DNA from: Omphalotus guepiniiformis
Lineage: Eukaryota > Basidiomycota > Agaricomycetes > Agaricales > Omphalotaceae
NCBI GenBank assembly: GCA_028554645.1
Contig: JAQOOI010000064.1
Span: 1,798,001 to 1,862,000 of the forward strand
Length of the DNA: 64,000 bases
Direction of reading: 5' to 3'
The translations under genes and the position numbers were made by a program. Under the pieces are notes generated by a model that saw only the letters and a list, made by a program, of their open reading frames with translations, made no database searches and was not told where the DNA came from. Of the stretch, positions 10,201 to 22,058 are shown piece after piece (position 1 is the first letter of the stretch; every line of letters begins with the position of its first letter).

Positions 10201-13200
10201 AATAGAAATGACCAGACACTAATAAACTCACCTTGCCTCTTTTTCTCCCCATTAGCGCCGAGATTCTGCTCTCACTACGGTCCTTGTCATCCTTCTTGGG
10301 TGTTTCTTTCTCTGACCTCATCTTCTCCTTGCTGGACTCCTTCGCCAGTTCCCTTGCCCTTTGAACATCCTTCGCCGCATCCTTGGAGTCGGCGTGCAAA
10401 CTCTTCCTCGAACTAGACTTCAGCAATGACGGCAACCCTAAACTTAGAACGGACGACTTCTTGTGTGTGGATCCGGGGACTGAGGTTGAGGGAGCGCTAT
10501 ACTCTGGAGCAGGAGAGATACTCTGCTTGTAACGCGATGAAGCCGTGACCTCTGTGTCATTGGTGAAAGTAGGGGAAGATGAAGTTGCAACAGTGCTAGG
10601 AGGCAACTGCATCGATTGCGAGGAAGAACGTCGGAAAAAAGGAATAGAAGATGGTGTGAGTCGCTTGGATTGATGACGGCGAATTGAAGAAGATGGACTC
10701 AAAGGACCTGCATGTGACGGGTGAGGCGCCTGAAGGCCATGGTTAGTGCTAGCACTAGAATCTGTTCCAGAGCGACTGGGAACAGCAACTCGATCGGGAG
10801 TCTTTGATGATAGAGGCGTAGCGGTAGCTGACGGTAAAGCAGAGGTACGTACTGAGCCCATAGAGGAAACCGAGGCAAGAGACGCAGCGGAGGCCATTGC
10901 TTCTGGCTGGTTAGGGGACCAAGGACTCTTGCTAGAGGCAGAGGAAGGAGAAAATGTTTGTTCCTTTGAACTCGACTTGCGTAACGACGGCTGGCCATTG
11001 AATGTGACAGCACGAGGACTGACCGGAAACGCTCCAGATTTAGAAGATGTTGAGGGAGAGCTGGACAACTTTAGGTTAAGTGCATTTGAGAAACTCCACT
11101 TCTTGGAAGGTGTCTTCATAACAACAGGAGCTGAGTCGGAAGCGCTGGTGTAGTTGGAGGTGCTATAGTGCTGACTTTGACGGCGTGCTGAACTCTGCTT
11201 TGACGCTCCAGATTCGGTTGATGGTACCTCAAGAGAAACCCCGCGATCACTATCGTTGCTGCTACGCGGTTTGTCATCAACAGGAAAGGTCATTCCAATC
11301 GCTGTGCCAGGGGGGGAACGGTAGGTCGAGAGGTCTTTGGGGAGAGGTGGCACTGGAGGGACAATAGCGTCGTCTGCTGTATCCCCGCTAATAGCTAGAG
11401 ACGCAACACGGTCTTTCAACGAAGTGGCATCACCCGATTGCACGCTGGACACGTCACTGCTAGCACTATTCCTCCTGGCCTTGTTGATCGAATGGCGCCC
11501 GGAAGCCCCGGACATGGAAGTCATGCTCGTAGCCACTGACATGGTTACCGAGTCCCGCGAGCTAGTTGTCGGGGTGCTGCCGTTGGTTGTCGACGAAGTT
11601 GACCCTCTCTTTGGTGTGAAGCTGGATCTCGCACTCGTTGACCCGGCTTTCTTTGGTGTCTTGTCTGTTGTAGAGCCAGGATGTGCTGGCTGTTCGTCGC
11701 TGCTAATGGCACTGCCCGCTGACTCCAAGTCAAAATGGGAACCGATGATCCCGAGTCCTACTACCTGTCGCTGAGTAGGTTCCTTCTCTTTGACGCTGCT
11801 TGCACTATCTCTGTGAGTGCTTCCTCTCCTCTTCACTCCGCTGTCACTACTGACACCTTCCCATTGGTTCCCAGAACGGCTACCGGGTGTCCCGGGCCGA
11901 CTCTGGCTGCCCTGTCGTCCCAGACTGCCAACACTGGCCCTGGCACGGGCTGTCTTCCCTGACAAACCGTCCAGCTTTCGTAAAGCCTCTGCAGTTGCTT
12001 CGTCATCCAGCCCAGACCAGCCCTCTTGGGTGCCTCTCAGAAGCGAATGGGCTACATTGGGTGAAGCATGAGCAAATTGATGTTCCTTCGATGAGGAACT
12101 CAGTGGGGGGGTGTGAGGTCCAGTGCCACTGCCAGTGCTCCTCAAGAACTGCTGTATTGAGGAAGACGATGGCGATGGAGGAAGATGAGAGAAGTCTGCG
12201 CCTGTAGCACGTCGAGCGTGAAGGGTATCCGCGTGATTTGACGACGAGGAACTGGCAGATGCCTGCCGACTGTGTCTTTCTGAACCTTTAGAGACTTTTG
12301 AATTGCTGGTTATAGAGAGAGCGGCACTGTCTCTGCGTCGCTCCTTGCCCTTAACATCTCGCGAAGATGAAGAACTAGACAAATTCGCCGCATTGAGGCT
12401 TCTGTGTCTGCGTGCTGAAGCCTTGGTATCCTCCTTTGGCTTGTCTCTAGACGGTACAGCACTGGCACGCTTGGAAATGAGAGAACCCGATTGATCCATC
12501 TCGAATTCGTCAGAAGTACGCTTCCTGGCTCGACGATGAGGTTGAGCGAAGGAGCTGGGCGGAGACGAAGCTATATTTGCTTCTGAGCTAGAGGACTCTG
12601 CGGGTGGAGCGTTCATTGTGCCAGATGAGGGCGGAGATTTAGGTAAAGAAGGGACATTTGTCGAGGAGGGTTTGCGCGGATATAAAATCTCTTCACCACC
12701 ACTTTCTTCGGTCATTGATGGGCGTGCACGTAGAGGCCTCGAAACTGGCTTGACTGGCATGACCTGTTTGGGATTGAATATCAATGAGACGTAGATGTTT
12801 CAATGTGTAGTATTGCACATACATAATCTTTATCAGATAGTTCACCGTCTACGGCCTCAATTGTCCAAGGACTGTCAGGTTCATCGTCCACCTCTTCCTC
12901 AGGTACGACTAGTTGGTACTCGTCTCTCTCAGGGTCTTGATTTTGCATTGAAGGATGCTCGTCAGCCTCATGCTCGGCTCGAGTCCATCGCGGTGTCGTG
13001 AGCTCGCCAACACCAACGAGACCGCGCCTGTCTATGGAAGAGGGGTCTTTGGCAGGCGTGACAGGTTCAAATTGGGGTGGAGGATCCGGAGTGGTGCTGG
13101 CAACAGAACTAGAAGTAGGAAGCGGAGGCAAAGGCGAATCCGAAGGAGACTGAATGCCAAAGTAATAAGGGTCGAGCGATGAGGTGGCAGAGCCTGAACG

Positions 13201-13462
13201 AGAGACCGGATAATCCGAGTCGATTGGCGTGTCTTCAACTGGTGCTGGCTCAACACGGACGCTAGGCTGAATGAAAGAAGACATTGGTAGAAGATCAAAG
13301 AAGAAGAAAGGGAGAGATTACCTGCGTAGAAACGTCGCGCTGATAGAGAATGTCAGTATCTGAAGAAGCCTTGTTCTGGAAGTCATGTATGTCGAGCGCA
13401 GGAGGGCGATCCCTCTTTCTGTGAGAGACCTTGCGCACACGAGGCGAAGGTGGGGCCGACAT
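7291..13462 (-). CDS. DYRK-family protein kinase with giant Ser-rich N-terminus (Pom1/Dyrk2 type)
   Basis: Dual-specificity kinase of the CMGC/DYRK group; fission-yeast Pom1 sets polarity and cell size at the cell tip. Best start is 13462 ([18 protein letters not shown]); this exon (13322-13462) joins 12823-13266 (..[14 protein letters not shown]) and then the large exon from 12763 ([16 protein letters not shown]). About 1,300 residues of Ser/Thr/Pro-rich, basic, probably disordered sequence precede the kinase. Kinase marks in order: the DYRK box [30 protein letters not shown] (Gly loop), [12 protein letters not shown] (Lys), [13 protein letters not shown] (catalytic Asp), [17 protein letters not shown] (activation-loop YxY) and [15 protein letters not shown]. 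The C-tail has [17 protein letters not shown]. The last intron most simply joins ..NGYV to ATAAK, with stop at 7291-7293; without it the frame would end at 7271. The junction near 8957-9013 is unusual (see findings). Confidence 0.9.
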
Positions 13463-14054
13463 GAATAAAAAGAAAAGAGAGAATAAAAGAAAGAAGAGGG
13501 GAGAGAAATAAAAAGAAAAACAGAGGGGCCCCCGAGCTCAGCGTTAGAGACAGCGACAAGTGCTCGATTGTTTCTTCCTCATGTCTTTGTTTACTGTTGT
13601 TTAGTGGTGTGGCTGATCCCCGGTTGGACATGAGTAAAGCTCGAATTTCTGTGGTGTGCAGTAAGTAAGGGGTATATAATATGTTCTAGTAACATCGAAA
13701 AAAGATCTGTGACGAGTCTAGTATGTCTGCTGCGAGCACTACGATTAGAATACTGTCAGAGTGAGGCTCATTGCCATGCGGTGTCAGCATGTCAGTAGCT
13801 CCGTATTTTGTGCTGAGAGCTTTCCTGGCTCTTGCTGTCACCGTCAAGGCCCGGTCCAGCGACGGCCAACCAACAGTCGCTCACAGTCTCGCTTGGTCTT
13901 TCAGGGTGTATATATACATTTATCGCCTGCTTGTCAGCCCTTTAGGTAACAAGTCTTCTGTCTGTGTCATGTGGCGAACTGAACCCGAACTTATACAACA
14001 TAGCCTTTCTACCAGCTGTCCTTCATTTTGTTCTGTGCTGTTTTCTCTGTCAAT
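13463..14054. other. Divergent promoter region, DYRK kinase and Zn2Cys6 factor
   Basis: A 592-base spacer. It has long purine/pyrimidine-skewed tracts next to the kinase start (13465-13520) and a TATA element on the transcription-factor side. No convincing coding sequence. Confidence 0.5.
13909..13916 (+). promoter_or_regulatory. Probable TATA box of the Zn2Cys6 gene
   Basis: TATATATA lies about 140 bases before the ATG at 14055, a usual distance for a fungal TATA element. No other TATA-like run is as good in this spacer. Confidence 0.4.
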
Positions 14055-15010
14055 ATGTCCTCGTCTGTATCCAATAGCCCCGATGCTGATGATCCAGCTC
14101 GCCATGTCGTTCCGCACCATCCGATTCCCCACACTCATCCTGGGACCTATTCCGCCATGCCAATGCATATGTATCCCTTTTCTTCCAGCCAGAGTCTCGT
14201 TTCTGCTCCTTCTCTTCGTTCAAAGCGTAGGCAGGTCAAGAATGCTTGTACCAATTGTCAGAAGGCCTGCAAGAAATGCGACGATGCCCGGCCCTGTCTA
14301 CGCTGTGTCAAGTACGGCATCTCGGAAGAGTGCGTTGATTCTCAGCGTAAAGAAAGGAGAAAGGGTGTGAAGAGAGGCCCCTACAAGAAGCGCGATGGAA
14401 AAGGTGTGTATTATTTCTATCCTCACTCTTCCTTCCCAACTTCCTCCTTCTGGTGATCGTTGGGAAATTCACAAAGTAATCTTCTGATTTGTATTGAGGT
14501 CGCGCAGGCAACACCGTTGACCCCACACAACACAACGGTGTGCCTACTACAACCGGCGGCGAGCAGCTGCATTCTGGGCAAGGACCCCCTACACCCGCCA
14601 CTGCTCCAGCTGTCACACCCTTTGTGGGTCCGACAACTTACTTACCACCAGGCTATCCCAGCCATTATCCCCCACCTCCGACAGGCTTGCCCTTGAGTCC
14701 ACCAGTGGCTAGCAAGTCTGCGGAGGTGTCCTCTGCTCCAGCACCTCCCCCGGCTCAGTACTTTCCCCAATTCTACATCGTGCCGCCGCCAGTGCAGGAC
14801 AACGAAAATCACGCATACTCACAACCGAATGCACAATACTACCAGGGCGCGATCATGTCCGCATACCCTCCACCTTATCCACTACCCTATATGATGCACG
14901 CACGGCCTGATGTCCAGGGAACGATGCCCGTACAGACATATGCGTATCCTACCGCAGTGTACAGTAGATCTGGTGGCTACCTACAAGAACAGGCAGGAGG
15001 GGATAAATGA
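14055..15010 (+). CDS. Zn2Cys6 transcription factor, small, Pro/Tyr-rich C-terminus
   Basis: Putative nuclear DNA-binding regulator of about 283 residues. Two exons (14055-14403, 14508-15010) are joined by a 104-base GT-AG intron. The zinc cluster (residues about 65-95) reads CTNCQKACKKCDDARPC then LRC and C, i.e. CX2CX6CX5CX2CX8C with one additional Cys inside the first spacer. It is followed by the basic stretch RKERRKGVKRGPYKKRDGK, which probably contacts DNA or acts as nuclear signal. The rest is rich in Pro, Tyr and Gln (PPPPAQYFPQFYIVPPP) and looks like a disordered activation region. There is no fungal-specific middle homology domain. The ATG chosen (MSSSVSNSPDADD) follows a TATA box. 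Targets are unknown. Confidence 0.88.
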
Positions 15011-15939
15011 TGTATTGGACAATATATATACTATTCATTCTCTTCTTTGATTATTCCCTTTTTCTTGAACTCGTTGTATACGTATTGTCTATGATTTTTT
15101 GGAATTGCTGTCCTTCCTGTACTTTCTTGCTCTGCTATCGATACACACACATTAGTTTACTTCAGGAATATAGTGATCTGTCCTCCTGACATGTAACAGA
15201 CGAAAGACGGATGATAAGAGGATGTGAGACCAGCATTGCGATGTTCTGCCACAGGCCCTCTCCGGTCTGCACCAGGAGCCGTGAAGTACAATCCAAGCTT
15301 TTGCACGTTAAACGCGTAGTAGAACGCTCGGGCGCGCTTGTATATCCTCGGAGCTGTTCTCCGTGTTCCTCAGGCCTCTTCCACGCCCGAATTTTATGTT
15401 TCTGAGCACAAACGACGCGACGCGACCTGAAAATGCGGGGTAGGACACCGATCAAAAGGCCCCTAAAGCAGAAAGTTCCGAGAGGGCGCTTGAGACTTCG
15501 AAATCGATCGTTGACTGCATGAATGATCTCCCACAGTCAGAATGAGATAAAAAGGATATTTCCTCAGATTTGTAGGAAATCGGCAGCAGGTCTCCGGCAG
15601 CCACTAAACATACGCCGGGTCCTACAATAAATGCCAGCCTGCGCCCCGGAAATCCGCTCTAATGGCTGTGAGACTCCGGTGCCCAAGTACAGTTTTGGTC
15701 CAAATTCTCCTCTCTTTCCGTAGACAAAGTAGATAGAATAAGGTTGTGCATCCTGTGATGGTCGAAATAGATTTACCTCACAGATGGTATTGACGTTTGG
15801 CATCGCTCAATGACGCCGCCCTCAATGAGGTTTTCCTCGATGTCAATGAATCATGTTTCGTCGGCCTTCCATTTCAATCGACAACGAACTCGGTGGTCAC
15901 TATTTCGACACAGCAGCAATCGGAGCATAGTCATCTGTC

Positions 15940-15977
15940 GACACAGTAGCTCGCCGAAGACACAGTAGCTCGCCGAA
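15940..15977. repeat. Two tandem copies of a 19-base unit
   Basis: The unit gacacagtagctcgccgaa occurs twice head to tail with no spacer, in the gene-poor island. Confidence 0.85.
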
Positions 15978-15995
15978 TTTTTGTGCGAGGTAGAA

Positions 15996-16042
15996 AAGGG
16001 TGAAGGACGAAGGGTGAAGGACGAAGGGTGAAGGACGAAGGG
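15996..16042. repeat. 14-base minisatellite, about 3.3 copies
   Basis: The unit aagggtgaaggacg is repeated perfectly three times and followed by a partial copy (aagggt). The small perfect array suggests recent slippage. Confidence 0.85.
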
Positions 16043-19000
16043 TACGGGATGAGGAACTCGAACAGTAGTACCAGAGCCGTGCGCCGTTTCTTTATCCTAG
16101 CTTTTATTATGCTGTCAGAGCACTCTTCAAGGGCGACATACCTCGCCTCATCACGGTACACGACTGAGAGAGACCTGTCTGGGCGCCAGTTGAAGTGGCA
16201 AGGACCCTGAACTCGGTGGACGACCAAACCTCGATGCTTAGCCAGCTCGACGTCAACACAGCGACAGCGACACATCCTATCCACAATGGCCGAGGCAATA
16301 ATGAAGGGCACATCTCTGATAGCAGGAGAGCCAGCAGTTTTGCTCTCGGACGGCGCCACAACGCTCGACAGTGACTTACTCGCCTGGCTCTGCTGCGTCA
16401 ACACATGGACGGCGACGACACACAACCACCACTTCAAGAATGAAATTTTGTCTAGGAGAGAAGCGCGCAGGTATCCCTGCTATAATGGGCCTGTCCGTGA
16501 GCTAAAATTTCACAAGGGACACCTCCGTCAACGTGCATATAGTCGACTCTATCGCAGCCAACGACAATCCACCACTATGCCGTTCTTCTTCATTATTCTG
16601 CCAGATCGATTACCCTCGTTGACAGGTTTCCAGCAACGTGAAGGAACGAGATGGCTCTCCCCATACCGCAACGTTTGCCAGCTCAGCCGTCCTGGATCTC
16701 AATAGCATCGAATTTTTTTCAATTGGTCCTTCTCGAGCCGAGGGGCAAAGTTGACGTTAATACAAGGACAGACCCTTTCACGGTCACGTTGCATCGTATT
16801 GTCTTGGGCGGGAAGAACGTACAGAGCCGAAGACTAGCAGATATTGCCCTGGCTGCCTCGAATTGAACCCCTCCGATGAACCAGCGGCATTAGCCCCAGA
16901 CTCTTCAAGCATGCGATGAACCTGAGCAGAGTGAATACACTCCTATGTGGTTACGACCTTTTGGACGAGGCAGACCAGACATAATCTTGACGATTTTTGC
17001 GGCGACTCCTATAAGAGATGTACACGGTGGTGATACGGTCCATTAGGAGAGACCCGCAATGAAGTCACCCTTAAAGAGAAGATGCTGCCGCCTGTTTCCA
17101 CCCACGAGAGGATCTGTCTGTCATTGGAAATTGAATAGGCTGTTTAGGTAGGCGTTGCATTTCTTGGGTCGTCTCAGTTCACAGAGGTTCCTAGGATTGG
17201 TACTTCGCCCCAGATTGCAGAGCCAACCACTGAAACAAATGTAGGCCAAGCAAATACCCTCTTCACGCCCAGTGCCATTGACATAAATTTCTTCTACGCC
17301 GACAAGAGAGATGCCGCTCGTCCTGACTGCAAAGATGAAGCCTCAGCGTAACCAGGTCGTCATTCTACTGGTCTTCGTGGGATCTGAAACCTGTGGTAGC
17401 AACACTAGAGTCCACTTGCGACGGAAAATTCGTTGTGTGTGGCGTGCATCGATAATAATTTAAATGTTACGTCGGCTCCAGAACGGCTAGAGTTATGGTA
17501 GAGAGAGAATCTGGTCCCATCCGTCCTTCTACGACAGAAGGACAAACCCATGGACAGTCGGCTCGAAACGAGACAGCGCCAGAGTCGATGCTTCATTCTC
17601 ACGTATGGCGTCTGCCCCAGCAGACGTAGAGGAGTGCCAAATCGCAAAATCGACTAGACCGCCATTATTGCCAGAATCTCGAACTTTTGGTTGTCTTTGG
17701 GCCACCGGTATTGACGACGAAATAGAATGAAGGAGATAAACCCGCTGCACGGAGCAAAGGGTAAGCTCATTTGTATTGTTACACTTTGTTTGAATTTCAC
17801 GGAGTCTCAACTTCAAAACCTGCCCCATGGTCCCTATGGTCTACCAGCTACGGTGCCCGCACGCAGGAAAGAGACCACCGGCACGGAAAACACTCCTTTG
17901 ACTGCTAGCGTCGAGCGACATTCATATTACCGGTCAACGACGTTGCAGCATGTGGGGGGGCTACGTCGTTTCCGCCTCGACGTACGTCTCTGCCGCGGAT
18001 ATAGACCAGTTCAAATGATCAACAGACTCGACGTTCCCTGTGATGTAACGCACAGGTATTCACGAGAAGCCAGCTAGTGACAGGGCCGCGGCTTGAAATA
18101 AATCGAAGCTCTTCGTATTTCCCTCTGCGAATCACCAGAAGCTATCAATGTACGAAGCTAGCATTACACCTGGCTGCGAATTTTTGGGCAGGGGGGCTTT
18201 GGTGCGCAGCTACATCCTTTTCAAGTTGTCAACCATCTGGTACTGAACATAAGTCTTCCAAATCGTCATTTGAACAGGTGGAGACAATGTCTGGTGCGTT
18301 ATCTGGCTCTGGTTGGAATTATAGACCAGTTCGTGACGACGCGAGACCTTCCCCGTCGCCTTGGGCTGAACTTCAATGACAACCACCGTATCCACAATGA
18401 ATACACAACCCCTCTCCAGCCAGACGAGCGTACTCGTAGGACGACGTAAATGTCCATGCTGATATGCAAATGCAGAAAGCTTCTTCTACCTATAGAAAGG
18501 CAGGCTTTGAGCCTTTCAGCCTGAATGTGAACGTTTGTGTTCATCCCAACATCCCAAAGCTGTTCATATCGAATGTTGAAACTTTGTTCGATATGAGAAC
18601 TCGTCGTCGACTTGGAGAGGGAATCAGAATGAGAGATGAGGGTTGAGGGTTGAGACAACGATAATCAGGCTGACTATGCAAGAAGGGGTGTCCGAAGGGA
18701 TCAGGAGAACGGATTTATGCGTTGCAAAGTTCAATTGTGATTTGGCGGTAGGTGGGGGAGGACAAATTCAGGATATCCTTATGAGGCGCAAATGCGTCGT
18801 TCAAAACATGTCGGCAAGTAATAGGTAAGCACTCACATCATATCTTATATCTCAATACGTCTAGGGAACATTTTCCGTTCAGAGGAGTCTCAACTGCGTC
18901 CATATACTTCAAGCCTAAACTGGAACGTCACAGTTGTGGGGGCGAGAGGGCCGGGAGCTAATGCCCTGCCAGTGAGGCATTTCGAGCACTCTAGCAAAAC

Positions 19001-19210
19001 GTAACAAGTGCTTGTACGTGCAAGTATTGACATCCTAGATCCCCTCGTGCTCTGCATTACGAGTAGGTAGGCTGAAACTGCTGCAAAATACTTTGAATCG
19101 CGAGCTTCACTATAACTCGACGTCTGCTTGAGAGTCCCCGATGTTCATTGCATGACCGGCGGTTCCCATGAACAGGCTGATGGTACCAGGGTCCAACTGC
19201 CGTTACTGGT

Positions 19211-19402
19211 ATCGTCAAAGAGGCGAGGACAAGGAGCCGAGGATGTTTTCTTCTATGTCGCGCTATGTCGCGTAGGCCAGGCTACTGCAGCAGACAACCA
19301 CCTGGCCGTTCTATTAATATCGTTAAAGGGGCGAGGTCAAGGAGCCGGGTGTGCTTTCTTCTGTGTAGCGCAGGCTCCTGCAGACAACCACCTGATCTCT
19401 CT
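19211..19402. repeat. Diverged tandem duplication, period about 108 bases
   Basis: Copy 1 (about 19211-19305) and copy 2 (about 19319-19402) share atcgt-aaag-ggcgagg, caaggagccg, tttcttct-tgt and cagacaaccacctg blocks with substitutions and a deletion in copy 2. No coding meaning was found. Confidence 0.7.
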
Positions 19403-20337
19403 GTTTCCAATGTCAAATAAGTCGCCCTCCACGTCGCCACCGTATCCTAAAAAGTCTAGAGGGCGCTTCGCGTCGAGTATCATCACGCTGCATGTCTATC
19501 CGTTTATGGCTTGCGCGCCGTCACACTTGTAAGTCGCCTGCCTATTCTTGGTCTATGCTAAAATTGTCTCAGTTGGTACGGAGGCCTAATTACTCAGGAC
19601 TCACAGGAACTCACCAGCTTGCTAACTATCTCCTGATGAGAAGGCCCTGTCTCGACAACATTTGAGCGGCTACGAGTCTGGCAGAGAGGTACTGGTATTT
19701 GTTTCTAGCCCCTGAGCAAGACAGTGTGCGGGACATGAATATCGTCGGTGGCAGACGGCCAGGCGGTAGACGTTGAAGGCGGTAATATGAAGGTCCGCCT
19801 TCCTAGAACACGAGCTGGTACAACTTGAAAGGCAGGGGGTCCAATTTCCAACAGATTTTCAACTCAGATTTGTGGTAACGCGTGACTCGTATTTTTGTCT
19901 CCACTGGGGCGTTTTGAATCTTTCTTTTGATCGTAAAGTATGCTCTTTGTGCTCCTGCAAGGATTTCTGCCACGGATAGTTACGACCTTTGTCATATTTG
20001 TCGTCAAAAACAACACGACAATTTGCCCTGCGTTCAGTTCGGGAGTCTAGCTATAAGGTAGGGGCTTTGCGACCCGCAAGGTTTGGTTTATTGACTGATA
20101 GACGGGGAATTAATTGGCCACCGTCATCTGGTCGCTTTCTTGATCAGAGCCTCTTAGAATCCGCATTGCAGGGGGCGTAACGTCGAGCAGTCCGGCAGAC
20201 TGTGTCAAGTTCAAATCTTGGGCGATCGAAGGTGCGTGGCACTGGCCGAATTGAATCTACGAACTGCACTCACTAACTTAAACAAAGCTTTTCAGGATTT
20301 AGGCTTAGTAAGTTTAGTTCAGGATTACAACAGTGGT

Positions 20338-21901
20338 CTAAATAGTAGAATCGCCCGCCTCGTCAAGACACCGCAGCTTCAGATAAACGTCACTCCCTGG
20401 TATAAATGAGAAATCATGCCGATCACTACAATTTCTTGACTCACCCCATCCCTCAAGCGACATCAGATCCAAAGATCCACCAAAATATCTGGGAAAAGCG
20501 TTCAATCAATGCTTCAGCAGAAGACGACACTGGAATACGCACTTTGCATATAGTCTACTCATTGGAAGACCGTACCCCAGGCCAGCGATCGTTCCAAGGC
20601 CGGTTTGAAGTCCCTTACCAGTGATTTCGCCGAACAAGTTACTTTCTCCAGAGCCCCCATCTCCAATAGCAGCACTGCCGCCGATGTGCTGAGCAGCATA
20701 GGGACCGCCCCCGCTATCATCTTCTGAGGCATTTCCGTCGGCGCCTCTGCCAGCAGTGGTGAAGGCATATGAGAAGACTTGCACAATGTTCGCAGAAGGC
20801 ACACCCCCGCCTTGGTCTCGAACACGGATAGAAAAGAAATTAGATGCAGTTCCGGGCAGCCTGGGCGATGGTGATAATGTTACAATGACAGGGGATAAGC
20901 CCTGTCGTACATCATTGTGCTTTGAGTGATGTTCAACAGTAGCCCGGAAAGAGTTCTTAAGGATTTCGGTCAGAATATATTCGAGATGTACAGGGACATA
21001 ACTGAGAATATATTCATCCGTAAATGTGCTTGAATTGTAGTAACAACGCTCACGCAAAAGTTGCATCTTGCTGTCCCTCTATTACAATGGAAGGTGCGGC
21101 GCCCAAGGTGGCTTCACAGAGCTCAGTGACGAAAGATCCGCACATTTTGACCATTTCAGAGGGCGAACAGTGGGTATTAACCACACCTACATCAGACATG
21201 CTCGGTTTGTCAATTGCTCGTGAGAGCGCTATATGTTGTTCAGCTATAAGTCGCACAGAGATACGATTGCGTATTGCGTTGTCCAAGAATTCATTCGTTT
21301 GAGACGGCGTCATGTACCTCGAACACTCCTGGAAGCTGAGAGACGAAACTGAAGCAACATCACGCCCTGGATGCTAGATCCGTACATACCCTTTAGCCAT
21401 GGTAGGAATGTCATTTGCATGGTGCTCCACAATTTCCTCCAGAGCTTCCGTGAATCTTGCATTCTCCTCGAGTGTATTAGGTGTTGGATACGTTGCGAGC
21501 CACATAAAGCTCTGTTTATAAGCCGACAAAGTACTTGCCACGTACCTGCACGGTGCATCGAGTCAGATTCCGAAGGTACGCATTAGAAATTTGTTAGAGA
21601 CACACGGATTGGTCCCAACAATGAATGGCAAAGATTCCAAAGATCGAACCCGAGTCGCCAGCCTACGAGGAATTTCCTCTAGAACGTATGAAACGGAAGC
21701 TAACAGGGATTCTGGTGTCAATGGCCGTCCAAACGATAGTAGCGCAGAGAGATTAAGAGGTCGATGTGGTGAAGACGCGTATTTGGCTAGCAGCTCAGTC
21801 ACTTCCACTGGATTGGGCGGAGGAGCACGACGATAACCACGACGATAGACCAGAGAAGTTCTGATAGAGTCAGGTAATGACCATCGCCTGTACATGTTCA
21901 T
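20338..21901 (-). CDS. Mitochondrial pyruvate/branched-chain ketoacid dehydrogenase kinase
   Basis: Matrix Ser kinase that inactivates the E1 subunit of PDH or BCKDH (yeast Pkp1/Pkp2 family). Start at 21901 (MNMYRRWSLPDSIRTSLVYR), with a basic, amphipathic leader fitting mitochondrial import. The four-helix domain (LNLSALLSFGRPLTPESLLA, EEIPRRLATRVRSLESLPFI, YKQSFMWLATYPTPNTLEEN, RNRISVRLIAEQHIALSRAI) is followed by a GHKL ATPase: N-box EILKNSFRATVEHH, G1 DQGGGV, ATP-lid region and G2 GLGYGLPMSRLYAKYFGGSL, then SDVYLKLRCL. A Gly/Ser/Asp-rich insert of about 40 residues sits in the ATP lid. The last three exons are short; the stop is TAG at 20340-20338. All introns that I checked are GT-AG. 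The sequence alone does not decide between PDH and BCKDH as substrate. Confidence 0.93.
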
Positions 21902-22058
21902 CTTGTGTGCCAATCGCGTACATGAACGTAGAGCGCAAGATTCAATTCAATAGACGCTCGACCGTGATCAATTTGGCTTATGTCAAGTCCATTCAGAGTA
22001 AAACATTATGAGCAGCCCTAAGTAATATGTACTACGAATGAAGATACAAAAGCAATGA

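Larger units (their letters stand above)
15011..20337. other. Gene-poor 5.3-kb island with decayed repeats
   Basis: Between the Zn2Cys6 stop and the mitochondrial kinase stop no open frame looks like protein: frames are short, switch often, and show no splice pattern or family motif. Base composition is more GC-balanced than ordinary spacers here. It contains a duplicated 19-mer (15940-15977), a 14-base tandem repeat (15996-16042) and a diverged duplication of roughly 108-base period (19211-19402). A minus-strand stretch at 17405-17828 has two overlapping open frames that I cannot assign. This may be an old, heavily mutated mobile-element graveyard, but I see no terminal repeats, transposase or reverse-transcriptase motif. 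Confidence 0.6.

Noticed and set aside
13383..13631. Alternative N-terminus for the DYRK kinase starting at 13631.
   Set aside because: That frame is a hydrophobic low-complexity translation; the exon starting at 13462 splices cleanly into PSVRVEPAP.
19128..19532. A 134-residue plus-strand ORF in the gene-poor island.
   Set aside because: It spans the diverged duplication, has no family motif and an unlikely composition; most simply a chance frame.
20131..20230. A tRNA-like B box (gttcaaatc) with a weak 7-base pairing between tggtcgc and gcgatcg.
   Set aside because: No D arm or anticodon arm of normal shape can be drawn and the length is about 100 bases; treated as chance or a decayed fragment.
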